From positions 1 through 32,774 of the forward strand of contig NZ_JAAAXQ010000037.1 of NCBI RefSeq assembly GCF_009916105.1: a DNA stretch of 32,774 nt, given 5' to 3'. A program made the translations under genes and the position numbers. Below the pieces are notes generated by a model. The model did not search any database. It saw only the letters and a list, made by a program, of their open reading frames with translations, and had not been told where the DNA came from. Of the stretch, positions 9,901-18,801 are shown one piece after another (positions within the stretch are counted from its first letter, which is position 1; every line of letters starts with the position of its first letter). This DNA is from Streptomyces sp. GC420. GTDB lineage: Bacteria > Actinomycetota > Actinomycetes > Streptomycetales > Streptomycetaceae.

Positions 9901-11943
9901 GCGGCCGCCGGTGGCTCGGCCGCCGCCCGGCAGCGGCAGGGAGATCCCGCCGCTGTGCCAGGTCTGCTCGGACTTGAGTGTGAAGACCTCCGAGGGGCGC
10001 GCGGACCAGTAGGCGCGCTGCTTGCCGTCGTGCCACCAGTGGACGAGGAGCTGGCCGTCGACGTAGCGGAAGCCGGGCCGCTGCCAGGAGTTGACCCGGT
10101 CCGGGATGCGCAGGTCGTGGTCGAGCAGGATGCCGTCGGGGCCGACGACGACCGCCTTGTGGTTCCTGGCGATGATCAGCGCGGGCCATGCCTCCTCGGT
10201 GACGAACCAGTTGTTCTCCTTCGCGCGTGGCTCGCCGAGGAGCCGCATCCCCTCTTCGAGGGCGGGCCAGCCCAGTTCGTCGAGGATTCCGGCGCGCAGC
10301 GTGCGGGCCAGCACGTCCGTCAGGTCGTGCCGGGCGATCCGGGCGACGGCACCGGGGTTCACCTCGGCGGCCACCGTACGGAACGGGTGGATCCGGTCGA
10401 GGACGGACCGGGCTCCGGGCAGTCCGGTGGCGGCGGTGAACTCGTCGGCGCGTTCGGCCAGCCAGTCGCTCAGGGCATCCCGCAGCACCGGCTGCCGGAC
10501 GATGGCGTGCAGGTGCCGGTTGCCGGTGGACCGCAGCCCGGGACGGCCGCCGACGGCGTCGCGCAGCATCGGCGCGAAGCGCTTGTCCGCGGCGACGGCG
10601 GCGAGGTCGCGGCGGCCCTTGTCCCGGCCGCCGAACCAGCCGTCGATGTCGAGTTCGGGCGCGCGCCCCCGCTCCGGGGGGTCCATGACGGGGACGCCGT
10701 GGGCGAGGCACGCGTCGAGCAGGTCGAGGTCGACGGTGCAGCGCCAGCGACCGCCCCTGAAGAGATCGGCGGGCGTGCCGTCGGCCCGCAGCCGCCGCGC
10801 CATCCGGGCGACGAGTTCGTAGGTCGCCGGTGACCTGCGCGGCCCGCGCCAGCTCGACTTGAGGTACGCGGCCCACTTCGAGAGCCACTCCGCGGCGTCG
10901 GTGCGGGCGCCTTCCCCGGCGTCGGTGAGCAGGGTCTCGGCGCCGCTGTCGGCGAGGATTTCCAGCCAGGGCTCCTCATCGCCGTGCTCGTCGCCGAGGC
11001 CGGCGGGCATGATCTCCAGCAGCCGGGCCCGCACGGCGGGGTCCTGCCCGGCGAGCACCAGCAGGGTGGGGCGGTAGGCCTTCCAGAAGGAGCCGGGGGC
11101 GCGCACCACGGCGGGTGAGGGCAGCAGTTCGGCCAGGAGCGCCGTCTCCTCGGTGACCCGGGGCAGTCCGGCGGCCCTGATCAGCTTGCGGGCGTCCTGC
11201 GGCAGCGCGGCGTACGGCGGCATGCCGGCGGCGCAGCGCTCGATGATCAGCCGGCGGTACTGCGCCCAGGCCTCGGCCGGGTCGAGGCGCTGCGTCAGGT
11301 CGCGCACGTGCTCCTTGAGCGCCTTGACGCTGAGCGCCCCGGCGAAGGCGAACTCCAGGAAGACGGCCCGCTGCCTTGCCTCGTCGACGGGCAGGCCGTG
11401 CACCCGCTCGGCCTCGCGTGCCTTGCCGAAGAAGACGGTGGCGTAGCCGGTGCTGTCGTGCTGGAGGAAGATCCGGGCGGCCTGCTCGTAGAAGGTGGGC
11501 AGGAAATGCGGGACGGACCTGCCCAGTTGTACGCCGAGCGCCTCGAAGCCGTCCTTGGCGGCGCCGGCGCGGGAGGCGGCGGTGCGCGCGAGGCGCTCGA
11601 CGTCCTTGACGAGGGCGAGGGCGTGGTGCCCGTTGGCGGGGTCGTTGACCAGGGCCCAGGCGGGGAAGCCGAGCGTCTCGCGGCGCACCTGCCCGAGATC
11701 CTCGGTGACCTTCTCCCGGGCGAGGCCCAGGAAGTCCAGTGCCAGGTCCTCGGCGTCGCCGAGGGTGGCGGGGACCAGGCGCACGACCTTGCGGCCGGGC
11801 AGCACCGGGTGGGTGTACGTGCGGGAGGTGAGGGTGTCGGCGTCCTGCCCGGGGTGGCTCCCGGGCGGGAGGACGGCGCCCGCGTCCAGGAGGGCCGCGG
11901 TGCCGGCGGCGCCGGGGGTGCTGATGGTCTCGGTGACGCTCAT
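6985..11943 (-). CDS. large conserved protein of MoxR/VWA cassette, function unknown
   Basis: At 1652 residues this is the largest protein in the window. I do not recognise a named domain. The N-terminal third is Ala/Leu/Arg-rich and helical in character, with a stretch around EQAARIFLQHD...FFGKAREAERVHG that resembles helical repeats. The middle has short Trp/Gly-rich strands (for example QLLVHWWHDGKQRAYWS) that suggest beta structure. The C-terminal part has LVLDFQWGPKG and FVLYPWYGDNERTLL. No signal peptide or membrane segment is evident. The start is ATG at 11943, overlapping the upstream stop as ATGA. The same open frame continues further upstream to 12870, but there it only shadows the DUF4132 gene. 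Its end overlaps the ATPase start by 4 bases. It could be the client, scaffold or effector of the ATPase; this is inference from position only. Confidence 0.8.
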   Translation of the reverse strand: MSVTETISTPGAAGTAALLDAGAVLPPGSHPGQDADTLTSRTYTHPVLPGRKVVRLVPATLGDAEDLALDFLGLAREKVTEDLGQVRRETLGFPAWALVNDPANGHHALALVKDVERLARTAASRAGAAKDGFEALGVQLGRSVPHFLPTFYEQAARIFLQHDSTGYATVFFGKAREAERVHGLPVDEARQRAVFLEFAFAGALSVKALKEHVRDLTQRLDPAEAWAQYRRLIIERCAAGMPPYAALPQDARKLIRAAGLPRVTEETALLAELLPSPAVVRAPGSFWKAYRPTLLVLAGQDPAVRARLLEIMPAGLGDEHGDEEPWLEILADSGAETLLTDAGEGARTDAAEWLSKWAAYLKSSWRGPRRSPATYELVARMARRLRADGTPADLFRGGRWRCTVDLDLLDACLAHGVPVMDPPERGRAPELDIDGWFGGRDKGRRDLAAVAADKRFAPMLRDAVGGRPGLRSTGNRHLHAIVRQPVLRDALSDWLAERADEFTAATGLPGARSVLDRIHPFRTVAAEVNPGAVARIARHDLTDVLARTLRAGILDELGWPALEEGMRLLGEPRAKENNWFVTEEAWPALIIARNHKAVVVGPDGILLDHDLRIPDRVNSWQRPGFRYVDGQLLVHWWHDGKQRAYWSARPSEVFTLKSEQTWHSGGISLPLPGGGRATGGRVLHAGDTALPNRGAIIGDGTGHWRLRRTSAGSSWQEYAPATGVVGRTSLPAALAAGVREGGSLLAEHCELMPLQPGLEDSPLGTDGTVLGRWVRADGDRLTAGTPDGSTVSVPAETSCGCRPVPVGALRLPGGAGPVLATVGNTLALYADGAGPDAGSLGRIPCDRKGGEYAAGTPLVPPASFWHAMKVRDEAGSEALRALTGTRAADIARGLAEVLERHRADRLDAAARARDEDEAMARLLPEVTHPALRTGVTAVVRTLLRLRADVAKFADPAKPQRAVERRETAMFEDYRPEHGDSGTVLGAARAVLGHHIEGHWGGGWHVLHQIRAANHVFSGKAAEGRTLPAEHDLAHLEGGWTSDPLTAPSGSMDWTPLLSHTGALAWRAAAPATGADERTALLLLLDALAEGPLAGQRGTLRRVVLREKGHKKQRGGQVLRHGERTAVVLACVRSEKAEDTADWLALDHDPAGAFGPVAHFTLVDDRPVADTLPADRVTALTRLVRERGAAPWRPEAAATLAAAPGCGPAQATLLLAGESAAPHDGALAARVLETIGLTARQARTGLDRLRGLDLDDRLAVLAALLPQDLAGLWESGPGAGPAAQAAVHAWTARFGNLVRVPEDLDIPGLPTGTAGALLNPTHTPWLSRTTVQRLDAEGQLIAEDPSALPGHGRLRESVDALAGLAYELPYGHPLRSALPGALAALRQRLADPGLLLVLDFQWGPKGAPIAAEIRASHGLGATGGAGPDGLTRVGETFVLYPWYGDNERTLLRPAGLTGPDDPALGLVEGLVGEWSVAPLKAILGEDMEQAVHAGLEEDATPGHAQDPGRCVPHLVREAAAAHGLSEDAATLYLQLLALPDPTDRNCVRWTGWKPARTKKARAELAGTDLVVEAKRARAGRSLFLPGGWEALKSPALPVESWKQGLYPVRHHARTVPTVPVPELFARAWQRVREGDAPAFEELITRATRKGRRR

Positions 11944-12803
11944 GCCGCCTGCTCCTCCTCGATGTCGCGGCCCGCGTAGAGCGCGGCCGCCATCCGCATG
12001 CCCTCGGACCAGGCCACGGGCCCGACCTGACCGAGCTTCAGGGACTTGCCGTGGCTCGTTGTCCAGCCCAGCGGTCCGGTCTCGGTCTGCTCGTAGCCGT
12101 CGTAGTCGCCGAGCCAGACGCGTGCCTCGGCCGTGGCGCCGTTCTCCAGGACGGGGCAGACGGCGTGGCCGCCGCGGACCCGGTAGCCGAGCGAGGTGGC
12201 GCGGCCGGCCAGGAAGCGCAGCTGTTTGAAGGAACCGCCCTCGTAGTCGTCGACGACGACGGCCTCCGGGTCGCGGGAGGGCTCGCGCCGCCAGACCTCG
12301 CGGAAGAGCTGCTGGACCTGCTGCCGCGCGCCGAGTTCGACGGCGAACTCCCGCAGTTCGTCGAGGTCGTCCAGGAGAACGGGGTGCGGGATGCGGATCT
12401 GTTCCGCCCGGACCCTGACCGTGTCGCCGTCGAGGTCGACCAGTCCGATGCCGCGCTCGGCGTCGGCGTCCCGGAGGTATCCGGCGACCTGGCCGCCGAC
12501 GGCTCCTTCGGCCGTGACCACGAGGTCGCGCAGGGCGGCCTGCCAGGCGGGGTCCTGCCACACCTCGGCGAGGACGCCGGCGGGCACGGGGAGCGAGCGG
12601 ATCATCCAGCGCTCCACGGTGGTCAGGCACTCCCGTTCGTGGCGCTCCAGCCACTCGGTGAGCTGCCGCAGTCCGATCACCGCCGGCTCGTCGGCGATCT
12701 TCGGCGGAACGGACTTCAGCAGCCTCCCCGCGCCGTTGCGGCAGATGACCTTTCCGCCGTCGTCGAGGGCGACCTCGTAGTCGCCCGCCCGCATCCACCC
12801 CAT
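11940..12803 (-). CDS. DUF4132 domain-containing protein
   Basis: First gene of the cassette, 287 residues. The second half matches the C-terminal DUF4132 (MolR/YehI-type) module: PHPVLLDDLDELREFA, then QLFREVWRREP, then a Gly-rich FLAGRATSLGYRVRGG segment, and VGPVAWSEGMRMAAALYAG near the end. In E. coli YehI this module sits at the end of a protein of over 1000 residues; here it is a stand-alone protein, with a large separate protein encoded next. The biochemical role of DUF4132 is not known. The ATG at 12803 is preferred because GGGGAG sits 6 bases upstream and family members begin MGW; ATGs at 12830 and 12794 are alternatives. It ends in an ATGA overlap with the next gene. Confidence 0.82.
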   Translation of the reverse strand: MGWMRAGDYEVALDDGGKVICRNGAGRLLKSVPPKIADEPAVIGLRQLTEWLERHERECLTTVERWMIRSLPVPAGVLAEVWQDPAWQAALRDLVVTAEGAVGGQVAGYLRDADAERGIGLVDLDGDTVRVRAEQIRIPHPVLLDDLDELREFAVELGARQQVQQLFREVWRREPSRDPEAVVVDDYEGGSFKQLRFLAGRATSLGYRVRGGHAVCPVLENGATAEARVWLGDYDGYEQTETGPLGWTTSHGKSLKLGQVGPVAWSEGMRMAAALYAGRDIEEEQAA

Positions 12804-12845
12804 GCCGAACTCCCCACAGCACAAGCCCATGACAATGTCGCCGAC

Positions 12846-12865
12846 CAGCGGATGAGCGCCCGCTG
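12846..12865. promoter_or_regulatory. inverted repeat upstream of the MoxR/VWA cassette
   Basis: CAGCGG and CCGCTG form a 6-bp inverted repeat with an 8-base spacer, about 45 bases upstream of the likely DUF4132 start. The cassette promoter must lie between 12804 and the argH terminator at 12907, so this dyad is a plausible operator. No regulator gene is adjacent. The call is weak because short dyads are frequent in GC-rich DNA. Confidence 0.25.
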
Positions 12866-12906
12866 ATCAATTGCTCGGAACTGTAGGGGGAGGCACTGAC
12901 AACACG

Positions 12907-12938
12907 GCCGCCCGGCCCCGGGACGGGGGCCGGGCGGC
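12907..12938 (-). terminator. hairpin terminator downstream of argH
   Basis: Two perfectly complementary 13-base GC arms (12907-12919 and 12926-12938) are separated by a 6-base loop, about 70 bases past the argH stop. There is no U-tract, as is usual for Streptomyces terminators. It separates argH from the cassette promoter. Confidence 0.75.
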
Positions 12939-13005
12939 TGTGGAAAACCCGCTGGGCAGCTTCTCGGTGCCCGCCGGGAGACCGGTGTCCGGTGCCGGCC
13001 GAGGG

Positions 13006-14592
<1,587 letters not shown>

Positions 14593-14608
14593 CTAGTACG
14601 CGCGGCGC

Positions 14609-15802
14609 CTACGCCAGGTCACGCTTGGCGGCGATCTTCGAGGAGAGACCGAAGATCTCGATGAAGCCCTGGGCCTTCGACTGGTCGAAGGTGTCGCCCG
14701 TGTCGTACGTCGCGAGGTTGAAGTCGTACAGCGACTCGTCCGACTTCCGGCCGGTGACGACGGCCCGGCCGCCGTGCAGGGTCATCCGGATGTCGCCGGA
14801 GACGTGCTCGTTGGCCTCGTTGATGAAACCGTCCAGCGCGCGCTTGAGCGGGGAGAACCACATGCCGTCGTAGACGAGCTCGCCCCAGCGCTGCTCGACC
14901 TGCCGCTTGTACCGGGCGAGCTCACGCTCGACCGTGACGTTCTCCAGCTCCTGGTGGGCGGTGATCAGCGCGATCGCGCCGGGCGCCTCGTACACCTCGC
15001 GGGACTTGATGCCGACGAGCCGGTCCTCGACCATGTCGATCCGGCCGATGCCCTGCGCGCCGGCCCGCTCGTTGAGCTGCTGGATGGCCTGCAGGACGGT
15101 GACGGGCGTGCCGTCGATGGCGACCGGGACACCCTGCTTGAAGGTGATGACGATCTCGTCGGCCTCACGGGGGACGGCCGGGTTCTGCGTGTACTCGTAG
15201 ACGTCCTCGATCGGCGCGTTCCAGATGTCCTCGAGGAAGCCGGTCTCGACGGCCCGCCCGAAGACGTTCTGGTCGATCGAGTACGGGGACTTCTTGGTGG
15301 TCGCGATCGGAAGGTTGTTGGCCTCGGCGAACGCGATCGCCTTGTCCCGGGTCATCGCGTAGTCGCGGACGGGGGCGATGCACTTCAGGTCGGGCGCGAG
15401 CGAGGAGATACCGGCCTCGAAGCGGACCTGGTCGTTGCCCTTGCCGGTGCAGCCGTGGGCGACGATCGAGGCGTTGTGCTTCTTGGCGGCCGCGACGAGG
15501 TGCTTGACGATGGTGGGCCGGGAGAGCGCCGAGACCAGCGGGTAGCGGTCCATGTACAGCGCGTTGGCCTTGATCGCCGGAAGGCAGTACTCGTCGGCGA
15601 ACTCGTCCTTGGCGTCCGCGACCTCGGCCTCCACCGCACCGCAGGCGAGCGCGCGCTTGCGGATGACGTCCAGGTCCTCGCCGCCCTGGCCGACGTCCAC
15701 GGCAACGGCGATGACCTCGGCGCCCGTCTCCTCGGCGATCCAGCCGATGGCGACGGAGGTGTCCAGGCCGCCCGAATAGGCGAGTACGACGCGCTCGGTC
15801 AC
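14609..15802 (-). CDS. argG: argininosuccinate synthase
   Basis: ArgG joins citrulline and aspartate with ATP to form argininosuccinate, the substrate of ArgH. The 397-residue protein shows the ATP pyrophosphatase loop [11 protein letters not shown] at the N-terminus, [14 protein letters not shown] near residue 115, and [12 protein letters not shown] near residue 175. The GTG at 15802 is preceded by AAGGAG at good spacing; an in-frame ATG seven codons upstream would place that Shine-Dalgarno inside the gene, so it was rejected. Candidate ARG boxes lie just upstream. The adjacent argG-argH order differs from Streptomyces coelicolor, where as I recall argG lies far from argH. Confidence 0.97.
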   Translation of the reverse strand: MTERVVLAYSGGLDTSVAIGWIAEETGAEVIAVAVDVGQGGEDLDVIRKRALACGAVEAEVADAKDEFADEYCLPAIKANALYMDRYPLVSALSRPTIVKHLVAAAKKHNASIVAHGCTGKGNDQVRFEAGISSLAPDLKCIAPVRDYAMTRDKAIAFAEANNLPIATTKKSPYSIDQNVFGRAVETGFLEDIWNAPIEDVYEYTQNPAVPREADEIVITFKQGVPVAIDGTPVTVLQAIQQLNERAGAQGIGRIDMVEDRLVGIKSREVYEAPGAIALITAHQELENVTVERELARYKRQVEQRWGELVYDGMWFSPLKRALDGFINEANEHVSGDIRMTLHGGRAVVTGRKSDESLYDFNLATYDTGDTFDQSKAQGFIEIFGLSSKIAAKRDLA

Positions 15803-15828
15803 GGGTTTCTCCTTACAGTGCATTCGCT

Positions 15829-15858
15829 GTTGGGTATAAGTATGCACTCCTCTGCATG
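15829..15858 (-). promoter_or_regulatory. candidate ARG boxes (ArgR sites) upstream of argG
   Basis: Read on the minus strand, TGCAGAGGAGTGCA is a perfect dyad (TGCA/TGCA arms), immediately followed by TGCATACTTATACC. Both resemble the ArgR consensus of two TGnAT-like half sites about 4 bases apart. The position, 27-56 bases before the argG start, fits repression at the promoter. This is an AT-rich island in GC-rich DNA. Assignment is by pattern and by the presence of argR in the window. Confidence 0.55.
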
Positions 15859-16027
15859 GTTCGTCAATCTCGCCCCGGTCCGCGAAAACGTGAAGCGCTT
15901 GCTTGAACGCCGGACGGTCTTGTTCCGTACCTGCCACCGAACGCAGGCGCCGCGTTTCCCCTACCGAGGAGCGGGCCGCCCGGTCACCCCGGCGGCTCCC
16001 CACCTGAACCCCCAGTGAGGATTCCGC

Positions 16028-16474
16028 ATGTCCAGGGCTCTTCCGAAGTACAACAAGCGCCGTGTCGTCGTGGCAGGCGGCGCTGCCGCCGTCGTGCTGT
16101 CCGGCGCGGTGATCGCCGGCTCCGCCCTGGCCGGGGAGGGAGGGAACGGCGGTCAGGCCACCACCAGGGCCGCGGCATCACCCGGAACGGTGAACTGCCC
16201 CGCCGTCGAGCCGAGCCTGCCCGAGATCCCCGCCTCCGCACAGGCCGAGGTCGACCGCAACCTCGCCCTCCTCGAGACCCAGATCGCGGAGGCCAACCAG
16301 CGGCTGATCGACACCGTCGGCCAGGGCGGACCCAACTTCGTCCAGAACGCCATCCTCGGCCCGCTGGAGAACAAGCGCGTCGCCACTCTCAACCGCATCG
16401 AGACCGCCGTCGGCCGCGCCGCGGCGAAGCCCGAGGGACTCGAGGCGCTCGCGCCCTGTGAGCTCAACGGCTGA
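16028..16474 (+). CDS. small secreted protein, function unknown
   Basis: This 148-residue protein begins with a typical export signal: a basic start ([11 protein letters not shown]), a hydrophobic core rich in Val/Ala/Gly, and a likely cleavage after GSALA near residue 35. The mature part is a low-complexity Gly/Thr linker followed by a mostly helical segment, [19 protein letters not shown] onward, with two cysteines (NCPAV and APCELNG) at its two ends that could form a disulfide. The start ATG has GAGGA about 7 bases upstream. It is divergent from argG. I recognise it only as a conserved-looking actinobacterial secreted protein and assign no function. Confidence 0.8.
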   Translation: MSRALPKYNKRRVVVAGGAAAVVLSGAVIAGSALAGEGGNGGQATTRAAASPGTVNCPAVEPSLPEIPASAQAEVDRNLALLETQIAEANQRLIDTVGQGGPNFVQNAILGPLENKRVATLNRIETAVGRAAAKPEGLEALAPCELNG

Positions 16475-16532
16475 CGACTCACGACTGACGGCCGGAGGGC
16501 CGGCGGCCGGCGGGCCGGCAGCCACTCCCCCC

Positions 16533-16566
16533 GCGGCCGCCCCGGGACCCGTACCGGGGCGGCCGC
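16533..16566 (+). terminator. hairpin terminator after the secreted protein gene
   Basis: Perfect 13-base arms at 16533-16545 and 16554-16566 are separated by an 8-base loop, about 60 bases after the upstream stop. This is strong, GC-only and without a U-tract. Confidence 0.7.
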
Positions 16567-16608
16567 GCACCGTCACCGGCGCACCACCCGGTCACGGATG
16601 TCCGGCAC

Positions 16609-16652
16609 GCGGGAAATTCCCGCTGGAGAACGGTGGTTGACCAATAATCACC
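16609..16652. promoter_or_regulatory. palindromes upstream of the PPOX-fold gene
   Basis: A perfect 15-base palindrome, GCGGGAAATTCCCGC (16609-16623), is followed by a second imperfect dyad, GGTGGTT...AATCACC (16632-16652), ending 3 bases before the ATG at 16656. The interval is AT-richer than its surroundings and probably holds the promoter and an operator. No matching regulator was identified. Confidence 0.35.
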
Positions 16653-16655
16653 GAC

Positions 16656-17237
16656 ATGGGAAAGCACTACGAACGGATAGACGGCAGACTCCGCGCCTTC
16701 ATCGAGGAACAACCGGTCTTCTTCACGGCCACCGCCCCGCTCACGCCCGACGGCCATGTGAACGTCTCCCCCAAGGGCAGGTCCGGCAGCCTGGTCGTGC
16801 TCGACGAGATGACGCTCGCCTACCTGGACTTCGGCGGCAGCGGCGCCGAGACGATCGCGCACATCCGCGAGAACGGGCGCATCACCCTCATGTGGTGTGC
16901 CTTCACGGGGCCCCCGAAGGTCGTACGGGTCCACGGCCGGGGCGAGGCGGTCTTCCGCGACGATCCGCGCTGGGCGGAGCTGATCCCGCGGTTCGCGGAC
17001 GCGGACGGCCCCGGGGCGCGGGCGATCATCCTGGTCAGCGCCGTCCGGATCAGCGACAGCTGCGGTTTCGCCGTCCCGTTCATGGACTACCGGGAGGAGC
17101 GCACGCAGCACGCGCAGCACTTCGGCCGCAAGTCGGAGGAGGAGTTCGCCGCGTACTGCGAGAAGAAGGAGTTCGTCGGCGTGAGCCTGGACGGCCTCCC
17201 GGCCCTGCCGCTCCCCCTCCCCCCTCGCACCGCCTGA
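16656..17237 (+). CDS. pyridoxamine 5'-phosphate oxidase family protein
   Basis: The 193-residue protein has the split-barrel flavin-binding pattern: FFTATAPLTPDGHVNVSPKG near the N-terminus, LAYLDFGGSGAET, then a central strand segment RITLMWCAFTGPPKVVRVHG. Relatives bind FMN or F420 and reduce or oxidise small molecules; the substrate here cannot be told. It lacks features of true PdxH. The C-terminus ends in a Pro/Leu-rich tail. No good Shine-Dalgarno precedes the ATG, so translation may be leaderless or weak. It stands alone between a terminator and the redox module and has its own upstream palindromes. Confidence 0.85.
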   Translation: MGKHYERIDGRLRAFIEEQPVFFTATAPLTPDGHVNVSPKGRSGSLVVLDEMTLAYLDFGGSGAETIAHIRENGRITLMWCAFTGPPKVVRVHGRGEAVFRDDPRWAELIPRFADADGPGARAIILVSAVRISDSCGFAVPFMDYREERTQHAQHFGRKSEEEFAAYCEKKEFVGVSLDGLPALPLPLPPRTA

Positions 17238-17414
17238 CGCGGTTTCCAGGTGGCCGTCCGGCGCGCCTCCAGGGGCCTCCCGGGGACGCCTCTCCTCCCC
17301 GTCGGCACTCACAGCCGGAACACAGCCGTCACGAAAGCCCCGGCGATTGAACTCCCGCACCTCCGCTTCCGTATCCAAGAGCGCGAAAACGCCAGGAGCA
17401 GCCAAGGAGTACCC

Positions 17415-18791
17415 GTGACGACGATGATCTCCAGCGGTAGGGCCGCGAGGCGCCAGACCATGCGCGCGATCCGGCCCCGCCGTTCCCCTGCGGTGCCCCT
17501 GCTGGGGCTCGCCGGGGCGGGGGCCGCGGCCGTGATGTGGCTGTGGTGGGAGAACACCGCGGTGGTGCACATGAGCACCGCGGAGTGGCTGGTCGGGGCG
17601 GGCCGGATCACCGGTCTGCTCGGCGGCTACACGATCGCCCTGGTGGTGCTGCTGATGGCACGCGTACCGGCGCTGGAGAAACGGGTGGGTTCGGACCGGG
17701 TGGCGCGCTGGCACGCGATGAGCGGCCGGTACGCGATCAGCCTGATCGTGGCCCATGTCGTCCTCACTGTGTACGGCTACTCCGTGCAGGCCGGCACGCC
17801 GGTGGTCGAGCAGACCGTCACGGTCGTCGTCGACTTCCCGGAGATGATCGAAGCGACGATCGGCACGGCACTGCTGCTGCTGGTCGGCTTCGTCTCGGCG
17901 GGCGCGCTGCGCCGCCGGATGAGCTACGAGGCCTGGTACTACGTCCACCTCCTCACCTACGTGGCGGTGTATCTGACCTTCTGGCACCAGTTGGCCACGG
18001 GCGCCGAGTTCGTCGGCAACCCGACCGCCAGGACCGCGTGGTACGTGCTCTACGGGGCGGTCGGCATACTGCTGGTCTGGTACCGCGTCCTGGCCCCGAT
18101 CCGGCTCAACCAGCGGCACCGGATGCGGGTCGAGAGCACCGTGCGGGAAGCCCCCGGCGTGGTGTCCGTGCTGATCAGCGGGCGGCGGCTGCACCGGCTC
18201 GGTGCCGAACCCGGCCAGTTCTTCCGCTGGCGGTTCCTGACCAAGGGGCTGCGCTGGAGCGCCAATCCGTACTCCCTGTCCGCGCCGCCGCGGCCCGATC
18301 TGCTGCGCATCACCGTGAAGGCGGTCGGTGAGCACAGCACGGCGCTGGCGGAGCTGGAGCCCGGGACCCGGGTCTGGGCGGAGGGCCCCTACGGCGCCAT
18401 GACGGCCGGACGGCGCAGCAAGAACAAGGTGCTGATGATCGCGGGCGGCGCGGGCATCACCCCGCTGCGGGCCCTCTTCGAGACGCTGCCCGGCAATCCC
18501 GGTGACCTGACGCTGCTGTACCGCGCCAGCAAGACGGAGGACCTGGCGCTGTGGAGCGAGCTGCGGCAGATCGCGGAGAACCGCGGGGCCCGGCTGATGT
18601 ACGCCGTGAACAGTCCGGACGGGGTCAGGCCCGAGATCACCCCGCAGCGCCTGAAGGAGGTGCTGCCGGACATCGAGGAGCACGACGTCTACCTCTGCGG
18701 GCCGCCCGGCCTCGCCGAGGAGTCGTACAGCGCGCTGCGCGAAGCGGGAGTGCCGGCCCGCCGTATCCACCACGAGTCCTTCGAGATGTGA
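17415..18791 (+). CDS. membrane haem/FAD ferric-reductase-like oxidoreductase
   Basis: First gene of a redox operon, 458 residues. The N-terminal half has about six hydrophobic segments with paired histidines in helices (RWHAMSGRYA and IVAHVVLTVYG; YVHLLTYV and FWHQLA), fitting a bis-haem ferric reductase transmembrane domain. The C-terminal half is a ferredoxin-NADP reductase module: FAD-binding NPYSLSAPP, NAD(P)-binding GGAGITPLRAL, and YLCGPPGLAEE near the end. It should take electrons from cytoplasmic NAD(P)H across the membrane. The next two genes encode an FMN-carrying outer protein and its FMN transferase, the likely acceptor system. The GTG at 17415 has AAGGAG 5 bases upstream. The open frame extends upstream to 17250, but without a ribosome binding site or hydrophobic coding sense. 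Confidence 0.92.
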   Translation: MTTMISSGRAARRQTMRAIRPRRSPAVPLLGLAGAGAAAVMWLWWENTAVVHMSTAEWLVGAGRITGLLGGYTIALVVLLMARVPALEKRVGSDRVARWHAMSGRYAISLIVAHVVLTVYGYSVQAGTPVVEQTVTVVVDFPEMIEATIGTALLLLVGFVSAGALRRRMSYEAWYYVHLLTYVAVYLTFWHQLATGAEFVGNPTARTAWYVLYGAVGILLVWYRVLAPIRLNQRHRMRVESTVREAPGVVSVLISGRRLHRLGAEPGQFFRWRFLTKGLRWSANPYSLSAPPRPDLLRITVKAVGEHSTALAELEPGTRVWAEGPYGAMTAGRRSKNKVLMIAGGAGITPLRALFETLPGNPGDLTLLYRASKTEDLALWSELRQIAENRGARLMYAVNSPDGVRPEITPQRLKEVLPDIEEHDVYLCGPPGLAEESYSALREAGVPARRIHHESFEM

Positions 18792-18801
18792 GGCCGTCCC
18801 T

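Noticed and set aside
15803..15823. Upstream ATG that would extend argG by seven residues
   Set aside because: It would place the AAGGAG ribosome site inside the gene; the GTG at 15802 gives the usual ArgG N-terminus.
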